Shown here in pieces: positions 54,772 through 62,476 of a DNA stretch of 64,000 nt. Source of the stretch: Polaribacter irgensii 23-P (GTDB lineage Bacteria; Bacteroidota; Bacteroidia; Flavobacteriales; Flavobacteriaceae). The notes beneath the pieces were generated by a model. The model did not search any database. It had not been told where the DNA came from and saw only the letters and a list, made by a program, of their open reading frames with translations. Each line of letters begins with the position of its first letter. The stretch's first letter is position 1. Location: assembly GCF_000153225.1 (NCBI RefSeq), contig NZ_CH724148.1:934640-998639 (forward strand), written 5' to 3'. A program made the translations under genes and the position numbers.

Positions 54772-54793
54772 TTTGGCACACATTTGGCACACT
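54772..54793. repeat. tandem 11-base repeat near the tRNA
   Basis: TTTGGCACACA (54772-54782) is directly followed by TTTGGCACACT (54783-54793). The flanking stretch 54652-54941 has no gene. Short tandem repeats beside a tRNA can be arm-type binding sites of a tyrosine integrase (inference; no integrase is visible). Confidence 0.5.
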
Positions 54794-54941
54794 TGGAAAA
54801 ATTGAAGTGTTTTCAAACGAAGTTGTAACCAACATTCGTTAGCTATGTAACCTTATGAATTGGAAATGTACTTTATCTAATTTTCACTTACTTTGATTAA
54901 TCAATAGAAATCAACTATTAATTTATTTCTCTAAAGTATCG

Positions 54942-55328
54942 TTATAGTTTTTTATCATCAGATAGTTTTCTCTTTTTCAAATAACTTTCTAAGTTCATAA
55001 AGCCAAAGCTCATTATTACTTTTTGTTTAAAGTTATAAGTAGGCTTATATGTTAAGTTGTATCTTTTTGCTAATTCAGATGCTGTGGGCTGAGGTTCTTC
55101 ATAAACAACATCAATGTAAATATGAAATGCTTTTAACAGACCAAATCGAACATTATGAAACCTTGTATTATAGGTAGTTTTATATTTGGTTTTACATTTG
55201 GTACAAGTCTTCTCAAAATTAGTTGTGGTAGTATAGAATTTCTTATTGCCGCACTTTACACAAGTTTTTACCTCATAATTTAATAACGGTAGGTAACACT
55301 TCTCAATACTATTAAATAATTTTTTTAA
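54942..55328 (-). pseudogene. zinc-ribbon/helix-turn-helix ORF without a start codon
   Basis: The minus frame is open from just after a TAA (55329-55331) to the TAA at 54944-54942, about 128 codons, with no ATG, GTG or TTG usable near the beginning. It reads a two-CxxC zinc ribbon (TCVKCGNKKF, then TCTKCKTKYK) followed by a helical part (ASELAKRYNLTYKPTYNFKQKV). This resembles the N-terminal part of IS1595-type or other mobile-element DNA-binding proteins. Either the start was lost or an unusual start is used. Confidence 0.55.
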
Positions 55329-55471
55329 TTATTTTGAGATATTTATAGGTGTAAATAGGTATATAAATAGAGTGTTTCTGGTTTTAATATAAATCTTTGT
55401 GCGTATTGGCGAACATCATTAATACGATTGTATTGAGTAAAAAAAAATTTCTATTTAGTGATTATCTCTTT

Positions 55472-55497
55472 AGAGGTCAATCATAGTGATTGACTCT
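55472..55497 (+). promoter_or_regulatory. hairpin just upstream of a small gene
   Basis: AGAGGTCAATCA (55472-55483) pairs with TGATTGACTCT (55487-55497) with one bulged G and a TAG loop, followed by TTTA. It is 17 bases before the ATG at 55514, so it could be a leader structure or an attenuator-type terminator. Confidence 0.5.
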
Positions 55498-55513
55498 TTA
55501 ATTCATCATAATC

Positions 55514-55810
55514 ATGAATGTAGGAGATCGTTTATTTGTAGAAACAGAATCAAGTTTAATTAGAAAGCACAATAAGTTATTGTTGGATAATAGAAATGAG
55601 TTTATAATGATAGATTTAGGAAGAGATCTACCCATTTTTAAATGGTTTATATCGAACAAATCTACTTGGGAGAGTTATGTAGTAATGAATAAGACTGAAA
55701 AGCTCTTGAATCAGATAGCAGCTGCTCATAAACAGTTTCCAGAAGATTCAGTAAAAGATATGTTAACTGATGCTGCAAAACGGATGCGTAATATATCTAA
55801 AGAGGTATGA
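55514..55810 (+). CDS. hypothetical protein
   Basis: 98 residues: MNVGDRLFVETESSLIRKHNK at the start and a charged helical end (LNQIAAAHKQFPEDSVKDMLTDAAKRM). No signal, membrane helix or known motif. It overlaps the next reading frame by four bases (ATGA), so the two were once, or are, a coupled pair. Unknown function in the accessory region. Confidence 0.7.
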   Translation: MNVGDRLFVETESSLIRKHNKLLLDNRNEFIMIDLGRDLPIFKWFISNKSTWESYVVMNKTEKLLNQIAAAHKQFPEDSVKDMLTDAAKRMRNISKEV

Positions 55811-56232
55811 TTTCTAATTCTGGTTATGAGTATATTGTTGACAAAGTAATAGAATTAAAAGATGTAACAGATGTTTTACCTAACGCTACAATAAGGTATT
55901 TAAAGAATCCATATTTTGTTTGGTAGAAAGTAGATTTTGAAAAAAGAAAAGAGATTAATAGAGCTCATCTTAACGGTGCAATTAATAGAGGGATTTCAGA
56001 GGTAAATTACGAGTTGATTAAAAAAACATTAATTGACTATGATTTGAGTCAAAAGAAGATGAATAAAATCATTTTAAAGAATGCTACTAATTTATCTATT
56101 TCAACGATTAAAAACTATTTAAGTAAGCGTTCGGAACTCAACAAAATATATCAAAAAATTAAAGAATACTCAGGAACTACAGAGCAAAGAAAGCAAAAGG
56201 AATATAATACAAATAAAAAGAAAGGTGCTTAA
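55807..56232 (+). pseudogene. hypothetical gene interrupted by one in-frame TAG
   Basis: From the ATG coupled to the previous gene the frame runs for 39 codons (MISNSGYEYIVDKVIELKDV ... FVW) to TAG at 55924-55926, then continues in the same frame for 101 more codons to TAA at 56230-56232. The downstream part is helical and contains a helix-turn-helix-like stretch (KNATNLSISTIKNYLSKRSELN). A gene finder sees only an internal TTG start at 56014. One point change would restore a 141-residue protein, so it is either freshly broken or read through. Confidence 0.65.
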
Positions 56233-56725
56233 AAATTAGTAAAATGGGTAAGTGATTTTTTAGATGAAAACACCTCTTCTAAATCTAATGATAGTGGGCG
56301 TTTATAAATTAGTAAAATGGTTAATCCCTATTAATTATATATACTTATACTGTTACAATTATTATGTAATTAAATGTAAATCAATTTAGACATAGTGTTT
56401 AAGTTAAACCTTTTTTATACTTTCTATTAGCCCTAATATAATAGAGGAGTTATATTTAATACAAAGGTATTAATCATTATATGAAACCTTAGTGAAGATT
56501 GCTTTTGACGCTCGCATACCTTTCCTTACTTGTTTAGGGTATCTCTATAATTATATACTTTAGTGGCTTAAAACGTTTAATTTATATAGTCGTAAAATAG
56601 GTGTTTAGAGGGTAAATCCTCTTCTACGGTAATGTAGTTCAACGATTAAATAATTTCATTTAATAGTCAAATATCTTTTTGCTTGAAATCGGTATATCAA
56701 CTTTGAGAAATAATACTAAAATCGA
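56233..56725. other. very AT-rich stretch with a 15-base direct repeat
   Basis: AAATTAGTAAAATGG occurs at 56233-56247, beginning at the stop of the preceding frame, and again at 56306-56320. Otherwise no gene, promoter pair or hairpin stands out in about 490 bases. Confidence 0.45.
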
Positions 56726-56875
56726 ATGGATTACTCATCTTTTAATATGAATTCAATAACTAAATATTTATGGAAATCCACATTTCTTAATGAAGATGTC
56801 TGTATATTAGGAATTGGTTTTGGATCATTTTTTTTTATAAAAAACAGAAAGCTATACAAACACCAAACATCTGCT

Positions 56876-56936
56876 TATCCTGCCAATATGGGTGGATACA
56901 CGGACAAAAAGTAAGTTTATAAACAAGTTGTAACAC
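56876..56936. repeat. palindrome and left edge of the first cassette-like unit
   Basis: TATCC (56876-56880) and GGATA (56894-56898) close a small palindrome around CCAATATGG. It is followed by GTTGTAACAC at 56927-56936, which is the exact reverse complement of GTGTTACAAC at 57635-57644. The two copies enclose the interrupted lipoprotein gene. Confidence 0.5.
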
Positions 56937-56949
56937 ATTTGACCATACT

Positions 56950-57627
56950 ATGAAAAACATCGTAACATTTATAATAATAGCTTTTTTTTTATCTTGTTCA
57001 AATACATCTGAAAAATTAAAATCGGAAAACATTAAATTGAATAATAAAATAAATTCGCTCAATTCTAAATTAGATTCTTTGAGAAATTTACCAAGCGTTC
57101 AATTTGAAAAAATAATATCTAAAGATACCTCTTTAGATTCTTTGAGAAATAAATCTAAAACTGAATATATTTTACCAACACAAGACAATGAATTGAAAAC
57201 ATCTGATTCAATACTTGTGAAAGAATACGTCGATTTCGCTAAAAAATTTCCAAAATCATACTTCTCAATGTATTCAATAGATAGAATTAAAAATATCGAA
57301 GTAAATCAACGAATTGTAAAATTAAATCAGATTGTTGGAAAATAGAGATGGAAAGCATTAATTAATACTTTTCTTCCATTTAATGATAAAAAAAACGAGC
57401 AGATACAATTTAAAAAAAATAAATTTGCGTATTTTTTCAAGGAAGGAAAGTTAATCTCAAAAGAAAAATATAAACTTTCAAGAACTTATTTTAGACTTCC
57501 AATAATAGAGTTTGAAAAGAAAGGAATTTATATTGTTAATATTAAAACAAATGGACTATTAACTTTAAAACCTGGAAAAAGTCCTTGCGAAGATTGTGGA
57601 ACAACAATTTATGAAAAAGTTGAATAA
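56950..57627 (+). pseudogene. lipoprotein gene interrupted by one in-frame TAG
   Basis: The frame begins with a lipoprotein signal (VTFIIIAFFLSCSNTSEK, lipidated Cys16) and a coiled-coil segment (LNNKINSLNSKLDSLRN). It reaches TAG at 57343-57345 after 131 codons, and stays open for another 93 codons to TAA at 57625-57627. The second part (RWKALINTF ... FFKEGKLISKEKYKLSRTYF ... KSPCEDCGTTIYEKVE) looks like a real lipocalin-like or DUF domain with a CxxC, not random sequence. If translation stops at TAG, only the 131-residue lipoprotein is made. Flanked by inverted GTTGTAACAC repeats. Confidence 0.7.
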
Positions 57628-57634
57628 AAAAAAC

Positions 57635-57770
57635 GTGTTACAACACCGTATATAATTTATTGCTGGCTTCTCGCCTACTTACGAAAGTCCTCGCGGACTT
57701 TCTTGGTCAGTAATTATTTACTAAATTACTTGCTTAAAATACGCAACAAACCATATACAAACACGTTAGA
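57635..57770 (+). repeat. attC-like foldable repeat, copy A
   Basis: About 130 bases ending in GTTAGA (57765-57770), roughly 80% identical by hand count to copy B at 58201-58329. Nested pairing is visible: GTATAT (57648) with ATATAC (57753), TTGC with GCAA, and a perfect hairpin GAAAGTCC-TCGC-GGACTTTC in the middle. CGTGTT (57634) also pairs with AACACG (57760). It separates two unrelated single genes, like integron attC sites. Confidence 0.7.
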
Positions 57771-57792
57771 AAAAAGCAAAAAAACACTCGTA

Positions 57793-58215
57793 ATGAAAAT
57801 AAAATTTAAGAAAAAAAGACTTTATATAAATTTAATACTCGGACTTGTTTGGATTGGACTTGGTATTTTCAGTCTATTAGAAGATGAAAGTTTAAGATGG
57901 ACTGATTATGGATATTTGCTTGCAGGGTTTTTATATCTTGGACATTATTTATATGATTTAAACAATCAGTATTTGACAATTGAAAACGGAACGATTCGAA
58001 AAAATGCATTATACGGATTTAGAAAAAAAATTGAATTAAACGACATAAATTCTATTAAAGAATTCGCTGGAGATTATACTCTAAAAACAGAAACAAAAGA
58101 ATTGAAAATTAATACGGAATTGATTGACGAAAAATCACTTGTGGAATTAAATAGCATACTAGCGGAGTTAAATTTATCATCTGAAAAAAATGCCATTTGC
58201 GAACATCGTGTATAA
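57793..58215 (+). CDS. small membrane protein with PH-like domain (cassette gene)
   Basis: 140 residues from the ATG at 57793 (MKIKFKKKRLYINLILGLV). An upstream ATG in the same frame lies inside repeat copy A and is rejected. Two membrane helices (about 11-28 and 43-62) are followed by a beta-rich domain (QYLTIENGTIRKNAL ... YTLKTETKELKINTEL) like bacterial PH/DUF-type folds. The last residues and stop are encoded by the beginning of repeat copy B, so gene and repeat are fused as in gene cassettes. Function unknown. Confidence 0.75.
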   Translation: MKIKFKKKRLYINLILGLVWIGLGIFSLLEDESLRWTDYGYLLAGFLYLGHYLYDLNNQYLTIENGTIRKNALYGFRKKIELNDINSIKEFAGDYTLKTETKELKINTELIDEKSLVELNSILAELNLSSEKNAICEHRV

Positions 58216-58329
58216 TTAATTGCTGGTTCTCGTTTACTTACGAAAATCCTCGCAGATTTTTTAGTTGGTTTTGTATTTACTAAATTAGTTGCTTGAAACA
58301 CGCAACAAGCCATGTACATAAACGTTAGA
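58201..58329 (+). repeat. attC-like foldable repeat, copy B
   Basis: 129 bases related to copy A and ending in GTTAGA (58324-58329). The central hairpin is AAAATC/GATTTT: the G-C pair of copy A is an A-T pair here, a compensatory change that supports selection on the fold. The outer stem GTGTAT/ATGTAC keeps pairing through G-U. It contains the stop codon of the upstream gene. Confidence 0.7.
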
Positions 58330-58582
58330 TTTAACTTAAGGAATGAAAACCCACAAACTAAAGATTGCAGATTATTACTTGAAGAAATAAAAATACTGTA
58401 GTTAATAAAGGTCCTAAAAAATAGGCATATTTTCCTCCTTTAATTCAAGGAGTTCTACACCTAATAATAGTAAGGTTTTGTATATCAATCAAATAGGTAA
58501 TATTATTAATTATATATATAAAACGATACAATATTTATAAAAGTATTTTATACAGAATACGTACATTTGAAAAAATATTATT
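58330..58582. other. cassette interior with repeat element and weak promoter
   Basis: A 15-codon ORF (MKTHKLKIADYYLKK) starts at 58343 and stops at once, perhaps a truncated cassette gene. An element of about 45 bases with AGGCATAT and CTCCTT/AAGGAG arms lies at 58423-58470; a diverged copy is at 59007-59055. TACATTTG at 58562-58569 is a -7 box before the next gene, without a clear -33 TTG. Confidence 0.45.
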
Positions 58583-58915
58583 ATGAAGAAACTTTTATTT
58601 TTATTATCATTTTCAATTTTATTTCAAAGTTGTTACAGTTACAAATCAATAGATTATAGTACGATAGAAATCGACAAAAAACTTCAACTTGAGGTTTTGA
58701 GGCTTAATAAAACAAGTATGAAAGGTCGGTTAGTTTCTAAAAACGAAAAAACAATAATTTTACAAACAAAAAATGGCCAAGGAACAATTCCTATGGAAGA
58801 AGTTTACAATATTAAAGTTAGAGAATTTTCATTATTAAAAACCGGTGGATTAATTGTTGGAATACCTATTGGAGCATTGGTTTTATTATCTATCGTTCTT
58901 GCAATTGTGTTATAA
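58583..58915 (+). CDS. small lipoprotein with C-terminal membrane helix
   Basis: 110 residues with a lipoprotein-type signal (LLFLLSFSILFQSCYSY, lipidated Cys17), a small beta-rich middle (MKGRLVSKNEKTIILQTKNGQGTIPMEEVYNIKV) that resembles an SH3/Sm-like barrel, and a strong C-terminal helix (GGLIVGIPIGALVLLSIVLAIVL). Both ends would be membrane-attached. Unknown function; part of the cassette-like region. Confidence 0.78.
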   Translation: MKKLLFLLSFSILFQSCYSYKSIDYSTIEIDKKLQLEVLRLNKTSMKGRLVSKNEKTIILQTKNGQGTIPMEEVYNIKVREFSLLKTGGLIVGIPIGALVLLSIVLAIVL

Positions 58916-59006
58916 TTGTTGGCGGTATGTAGGTCTACTAAAGCGTACCTATAATGTTTATTGTACTGTGTATAATCACCCCGTCACTTCCTAATAACTA
59001 AACCAG

Positions 59007-59055
59007 AGGCATATCCTCTTATTTTAATTCAGGGAGCTCTAACCCTCTTAAATAG
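59007..59055. repeat. second copy of the AGGCATAT element
   Basis: AGGCATAT followed by TTTTAATTCAGGGAGCTCTA and CCCTCTTAAATAG, similar to 58423-58470. TAACC (59040) and GGTTA (59055) form a small hairpin at its end. The two copies flank the lipoprotein gene 58583-58915. The remaining bases 58916-59156 hold no gene. Confidence 0.45.
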
Positions 59056-59156
59056 GTTAAACTTACAATTATAGATGAATGTCCCATTGCTTTTTGTAAC
59101 TTGGTTAGAGAACCTGTTCTTTTAAATATTTTTAAATCCTTTTTTTTTTAAACATA

Positions 59157-59675
59157 TTACCAACCCTCATCCTCATCCTCATCCTTATCATCTTCTTCTG
59201 AGTGAAAATAAGCATGAAACTTAGTTTTAGGAATTTTAGACTTAAAATTTGTACTAATATCAATTTGGTATTCTTCATACACATTATCCGCATTTACATC
59301 AAAACTAAAATTCATTTTAGAACCTTCACCTATTAATTTCATTAAATCGTTTGTAAATTCCTGTACCAATTTATTGTCAAAATGTTCTTCCGTTTTCCAC
59401 CCCCAACCAATATTTCTTTCTTTAAAATTTCCGCCCTGTATGACAAAGGGTATTAAATATTTATTTATTTGCCAATCTTTAAAAAAAGGTTTGTCAAAAG
59501 ATATTTCATTCTTTTCTTCGGATATAATTACTGGTCTAAAATCTTTAAAGAAAACAGCATCCTTTTCTTCATAAATTTTATAAAGAGTGTTTAATGCAAT
59601 TTTCAATTCCGAAATGTTTATTTCGGATTTAGAGTCAATACTCATATCGAGATCTCCAAACCATATTTGTGCCAT
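59157..59675 (-). CDS. hypothetical protein with acidic C-terminus
   Basis: 172 residues, cytosolic. NISELKIALNTLYKIYEEKDAV and FVIQGGNFKERNIGWGWKTEEHF are the most distinctive parts. It ends in a run of Asp/Glu (HSEEDDKDEDEDEGW) coded by a short repeat of CATCCT units. No known motif. It lies 61 bases after the DUF2779 gene on the same strand and may be the last member of that operon. Confidence 0.78.
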   Translation of the reverse strand: MAQIWFGDLDMSIDSKSEINISELKIALNTLYKIYEEKDAVFFKDFRPVIISEEKNEISFDKPFFKDWQINKYLIPFVIQGGNFKERNIGWGWKTEEHFDNKLVQEFTNDLMKLIGEGSKMNFSFDVNADNVYEEYQIDISTNFKSKIPKTKFHAYFHSEEDDKDEDEDEGW

Positions 59676-59736
59676 ATCATTTAAGTTTATTAATTTATCT
59701 TTAAATAACCGAATTAAATATTTATTATGCAGGTTT

Positions 59737-61704
59737 TTAGTTACCTGTCAATTCCTTAAAATGTTCCCAAATCATTACCATCGCAAGTGTGTCCAGTTCA
59801 CAGTATTTTAACAACCCTACAGAGATGGCTTGGTGTTCTTCTTCAGAGATATTCATAAACTGCATTTTAGCATACCCTGTCATTGCTGCCCCTCCATCTG
59901 CAAGTTTATCTCCGTATATAAATTTATCTACGATATCATTATCTATACCCTCGTGAAGATTTGGAAGTAATTTATAAGGACTTGTCACTTTTCCTTTTTC
60001 ATCATATTCTATCCATATCCACCCATCATCAAAATTCAAGCTCTTTACCTCTGAAGTCTTTCCGTAAACCGGCTTGGAATATTTTCCCTTAATAAATACT
60101 GAGGCATTTAATACGGCAGGCAAAACAGCTTTAATTGAGTTGGATCCTCCCATTGAAGGATGGTAATAATATTTTTTCACCAACATGAGCATATCAACCA
60201 TATCTCTTTCGCTATTGTGGTTTGCTCCATGTGTAATAGATTTAATAAATGTTATCAATTCTTCTTTATCAGAAACATCAGTGTCTTGCAATTGCACCAT
60301 TATTTGATTGAGTACTGTGTTTTCGTGAGGTGCATATCTAAAAATAGTTCCTTCATCATTTTCAAGTTCTTTTTTTAAGGCTCTTACAAAGTCAAAATTT
60401 GGAAACTTCCCTTTCTCAGTGCATAAATATTGCCCCTTATGTTCAATAGCACCATTTTCATAAGCTATATGATGTGAAAATTGGAAAGCGGTCTGTTCAT
60501 AAGGTCTTCTTCCTTTATAAAAAGGGATAGCCACCATAGAGGTTTCAAAATCAATAAAATGAAGTGGATATGTATATGAATTCATTACATCTCTTAAGCC
60601 ATATTTATCGACATAAAATTTTTTGTCTTTATTTTTAATCTTTTCAATTTGCAACCATTGTCTTTCTTTACTGGAAAGTGAACCATCAATCTCTGGACTA
60701 ATATCTCCAATATGCTCCTTTTCTACATCTTCAATATGATAAATACCTTGTTCTAGTAGTTTAGGTGTTCTTAAATTCCAAACATCAAAAACAAATGGTT
60801 TTTTAAACTGATTATCACTCCAGTTTAATTGCTGTTTCCAGCATTCTTTAAACCCGGATTTCTGTCCTGGTTTTTCTTTCTCTTCGGAAGCATTAAATTC
60901 ACACCCTTTACAAACATTACTAATTGGCGTAATTATTTTCTTGCCCTTATCATAGTGATTTGCCAGAAAATGAATATAATCCTCAAAAGAATACTCCTCA
61001 TTTTGACCAAAGTATGCTGTACTCCAAATCCTAAGAATAAGTTCATCAACATTTATTTGACTCAATAGTTGTTTACCTAGTGCATTTGGAGATACATCTC
61101 CCGTGATTTTTACATATGTTTTGTCGTCGTCTGTTTTTGTGAGTTGAAACTTTTGGTTTAAACCATCAATGGTTGCTACAGCACTTTTATTAGCCAGCAT
61201 TAAAAAGCCTTTTACCTGCCAATTTGGGAAGGCCTTATTCACGACATACTTTTGAAAAGCTACATCGTGTAAATAGGGTTTCCAAGAGCTCGTTATTTGA
61301 CCTTTTTTACCTAGGAAATCATCATAATTAGAGCCATCGGAAGATTTGGCTTTGACTTCTATTAACTCAATATTATTTCCTTGTTTTTTTAATACATCAA
61401 CTCGAATAAATAAATTTTCATACCGAATTGCCGCCTCATAAATAATGACATTTTCTTGTTTGAGTAATTCATTTGTTTTGCTCAATGACAGCTCATTGCT
61501 TCTTTCAACGATATCATGCCCGCCAGGAAAATAACACTTAGCCAATTCTCCAACCTGAAAGCCACCTTCTGCTAAGGCTACTAAAAAGGTGTCATCGGTC
61601 TTGGTACTTGGGTATTCGTCTTTACCTGTATAAAAAAGTTTTGTTGGACATTCTAGTGCTAGTTTGAATCTTGATTTTGTGAGGTAACGGGTTTTCTTTT
61701 TCAT
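59737..61704 (-). CDS. DUF2779 protein: Cas4-like nuclease plus DnaQ-like exonuclease
   Basis: 655 residues. The N-terminal half has a Cas4/AddB-like layout: Cys19 in ALECPTKLFY, Asp103 in RVDVL, EVK at 116-118 (PD-(D/E)XK catalytic core), then Cys265 and Cys268 in CKGC and Cys288, giving four cysteines for a probable 4Fe-4S cluster. The C-terminal half begins HFIDFETSM (Asp385, Glu387), with YAPHENTVLNQI and CELDTLAMVMIWEHF, the DEDD exonuclease pattern annotated as DUF2779. It should degrade or process DNA. It follows the abortive-infection-like gene by four bases. Confidence 0.88.
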   Translation of the reverse strand: MKKKTRYLTKSRFKLALECPTKLFYTGKDEYPSTKTDDTFLVALAEGGFQVGELAKCYFPGGHDIVERSNELSLSKTNELLKQENVIIYEAAIRYENLFIRVDVLKKQGNNIELIEVKAKSSDGSNYDDFLGKKGQITSSWKPYLHDVAFQKYVVNKAFPNWQVKGFLMLANKSAVATIDGLNQKFQLTKTDDDKTYVKITGDVSPNALGKQLLSQINVDELILRIWSTAYFGQNEEYSFEDYIHFLANHYDKGKKIITPISNVCKGCEFNASEEKEKPGQKSGFKECWKQQLNWSDNQFKKPFVFDVWNLRTPKLLEQGIYHIEDVEKEHIGDISPEIDGSLSSKERQWLQIEKIKNKDKKFYVDKYGLRDVMNSYTYPLHFIDFETSMVAIPFYKGRRPYEQTAFQFSHHIAYENGAIEHKGQYLCTEKGKFPNFDFVRALKKELENDEGTIFRYAPHENTVLNQIMVQLQDTDVSDKEELITFIKSITHGANHNSERDMVDMLMLVKKYYYHPSMGGSNSIKAVLPAVLNASVFIKGKYSKPVYGKTSEVKSLNFDDGWIWIEYDEKGKVTSPYKLLPNLHEGIDNDIVDKFIYGDKLADGGAAMTGYAKMQFMNISEEEHQAISVGLLKYCELDTLAMVMIWEHFKELTGN

Positions 61705-61708
61705 TATA

Positions 61709-62476
61709 CTATGATTCTAATTTATGTCTAAAACGCTCTGGAGTCTCAAAGGCCTCTTTTTCTAATTTGGTATGGAGTGAAACGTCCTTTAAATCCTTCG
61801 ATAAGTCTTTAAATAAAGTATATTCATTAATGTATTTTATAAGTCCCTTTCCGTCCTCTTGAATACACCAAAATAATATGGACTTTAGTTCATAATTTGA
61901 TAAAAGGGACCTCAAGAGATTTGAATAACGATACTTCCTTGTTTTCACTTCATCTTCAGTTCCCTTAAACTCCTCCCTGGAAATGATTTTAAGAATTCTA
62001 TAAATATTTCTGAAGTAATGACCTAAATCATCTAGTTCATCAAATGATTCCTTACTAGTCTTATTCTGTGGTTTTGTTTCGTAAATAATTCGGAATACTT
62101 CTCTACCTTTAATATAAATACCGTTATCTCCTTTAACACCTAATTGTTCAACTATTTTCAGATGTGAATTAATCAGATTATATAAATTTGTTTCAAATTG
62201 CTGTATTTTAAATTCTTCTTTTGTGCTCTTTAAATCTTCTCTTTGTAACAAAATCGTATATATTATACCTGCAAATGCTAAACCTGAGAAAAGAGCATTT
62301 GCAGCTCCAAACATGTCTCCAAAAGTACCTCTATTAATATCGTTATAGAAAAAGCACCAATTAAGGGCAAGAGTAATAATTATTATAAGTACAAAACAAA
62401 TCATCCATATAAGCTTGGTTTTTTTCATCATTTTTTTATTCGTCTTAAGTTTGTGTTTTATTTTTTGTTGCTCCAT
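61709..62476 (-). CDS. putative phage abortive infection protein (putAbiC-like)
   Basis: 255 residues. Two N-terminal membrane helices (IWMICFVLIIIITLALNWCFF and ANALFSGLAFAGIIYTILLQ) enclose DINRGTFGDMFGAA, and a cytosolic helical domain follows (FETNLYNLINSHLKIVEQL ... LGHYFRNIYRILKIISREEF ... RYSNLLRSLLSNYELKSILFWC). This arrangement matches the putative phage abortive infection protein family (putAbiC). A start at one of the two Met codons near residue 16 is also possible. It overlaps the upstream gene by 19 bases and sits four bases before DUF2779. Confidence 0.82.
   Translation of the reverse strand: MEQQKIKHKLKTNKKMMKKTKLIWMICFVLIIIITLALNWCFFYNDINRGTFGDMFGAANALFSGLAFAGIIYTILLQREDLKSTKEEFKIQQFETNLYNLINSHLKIVEQLGVKGDNGIYIKGREVFRIIYETKPQNKTSKESFDELDDLGHYFRNIYRILKIISREEFKGTEDEVKTRKYRYSNLLRSLLSNYELKSILFWCIQEDGKGLIKYINEYTLFKDLSKDLKDVSLHTKLEKEAFETPERFRHKLES

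Noticed and set aside
56726..56914. 62-residue ORF (MDYSSFNMNSITKYLW...) on the plus strand
   Set aside because: Its second half runs through the TATCC/GGATA palindrome at the left edge of the cassette region and the protein has no family features. Probably not a gene, though a short remnant cannot be excluded.
57703..57792. Upstream in-frame start for the PH-like membrane protein
   Set aside because: These 30 codons lie inside repeat copy A; the ATG at 57793 gives a natural membrane-protein start.
59157..59185. Short repeated units as a CRISPR array
   Set aside because: The units are 6 bases, contiguous and coding; there are no spacers. No CRISPR array was found anywhere in the window.
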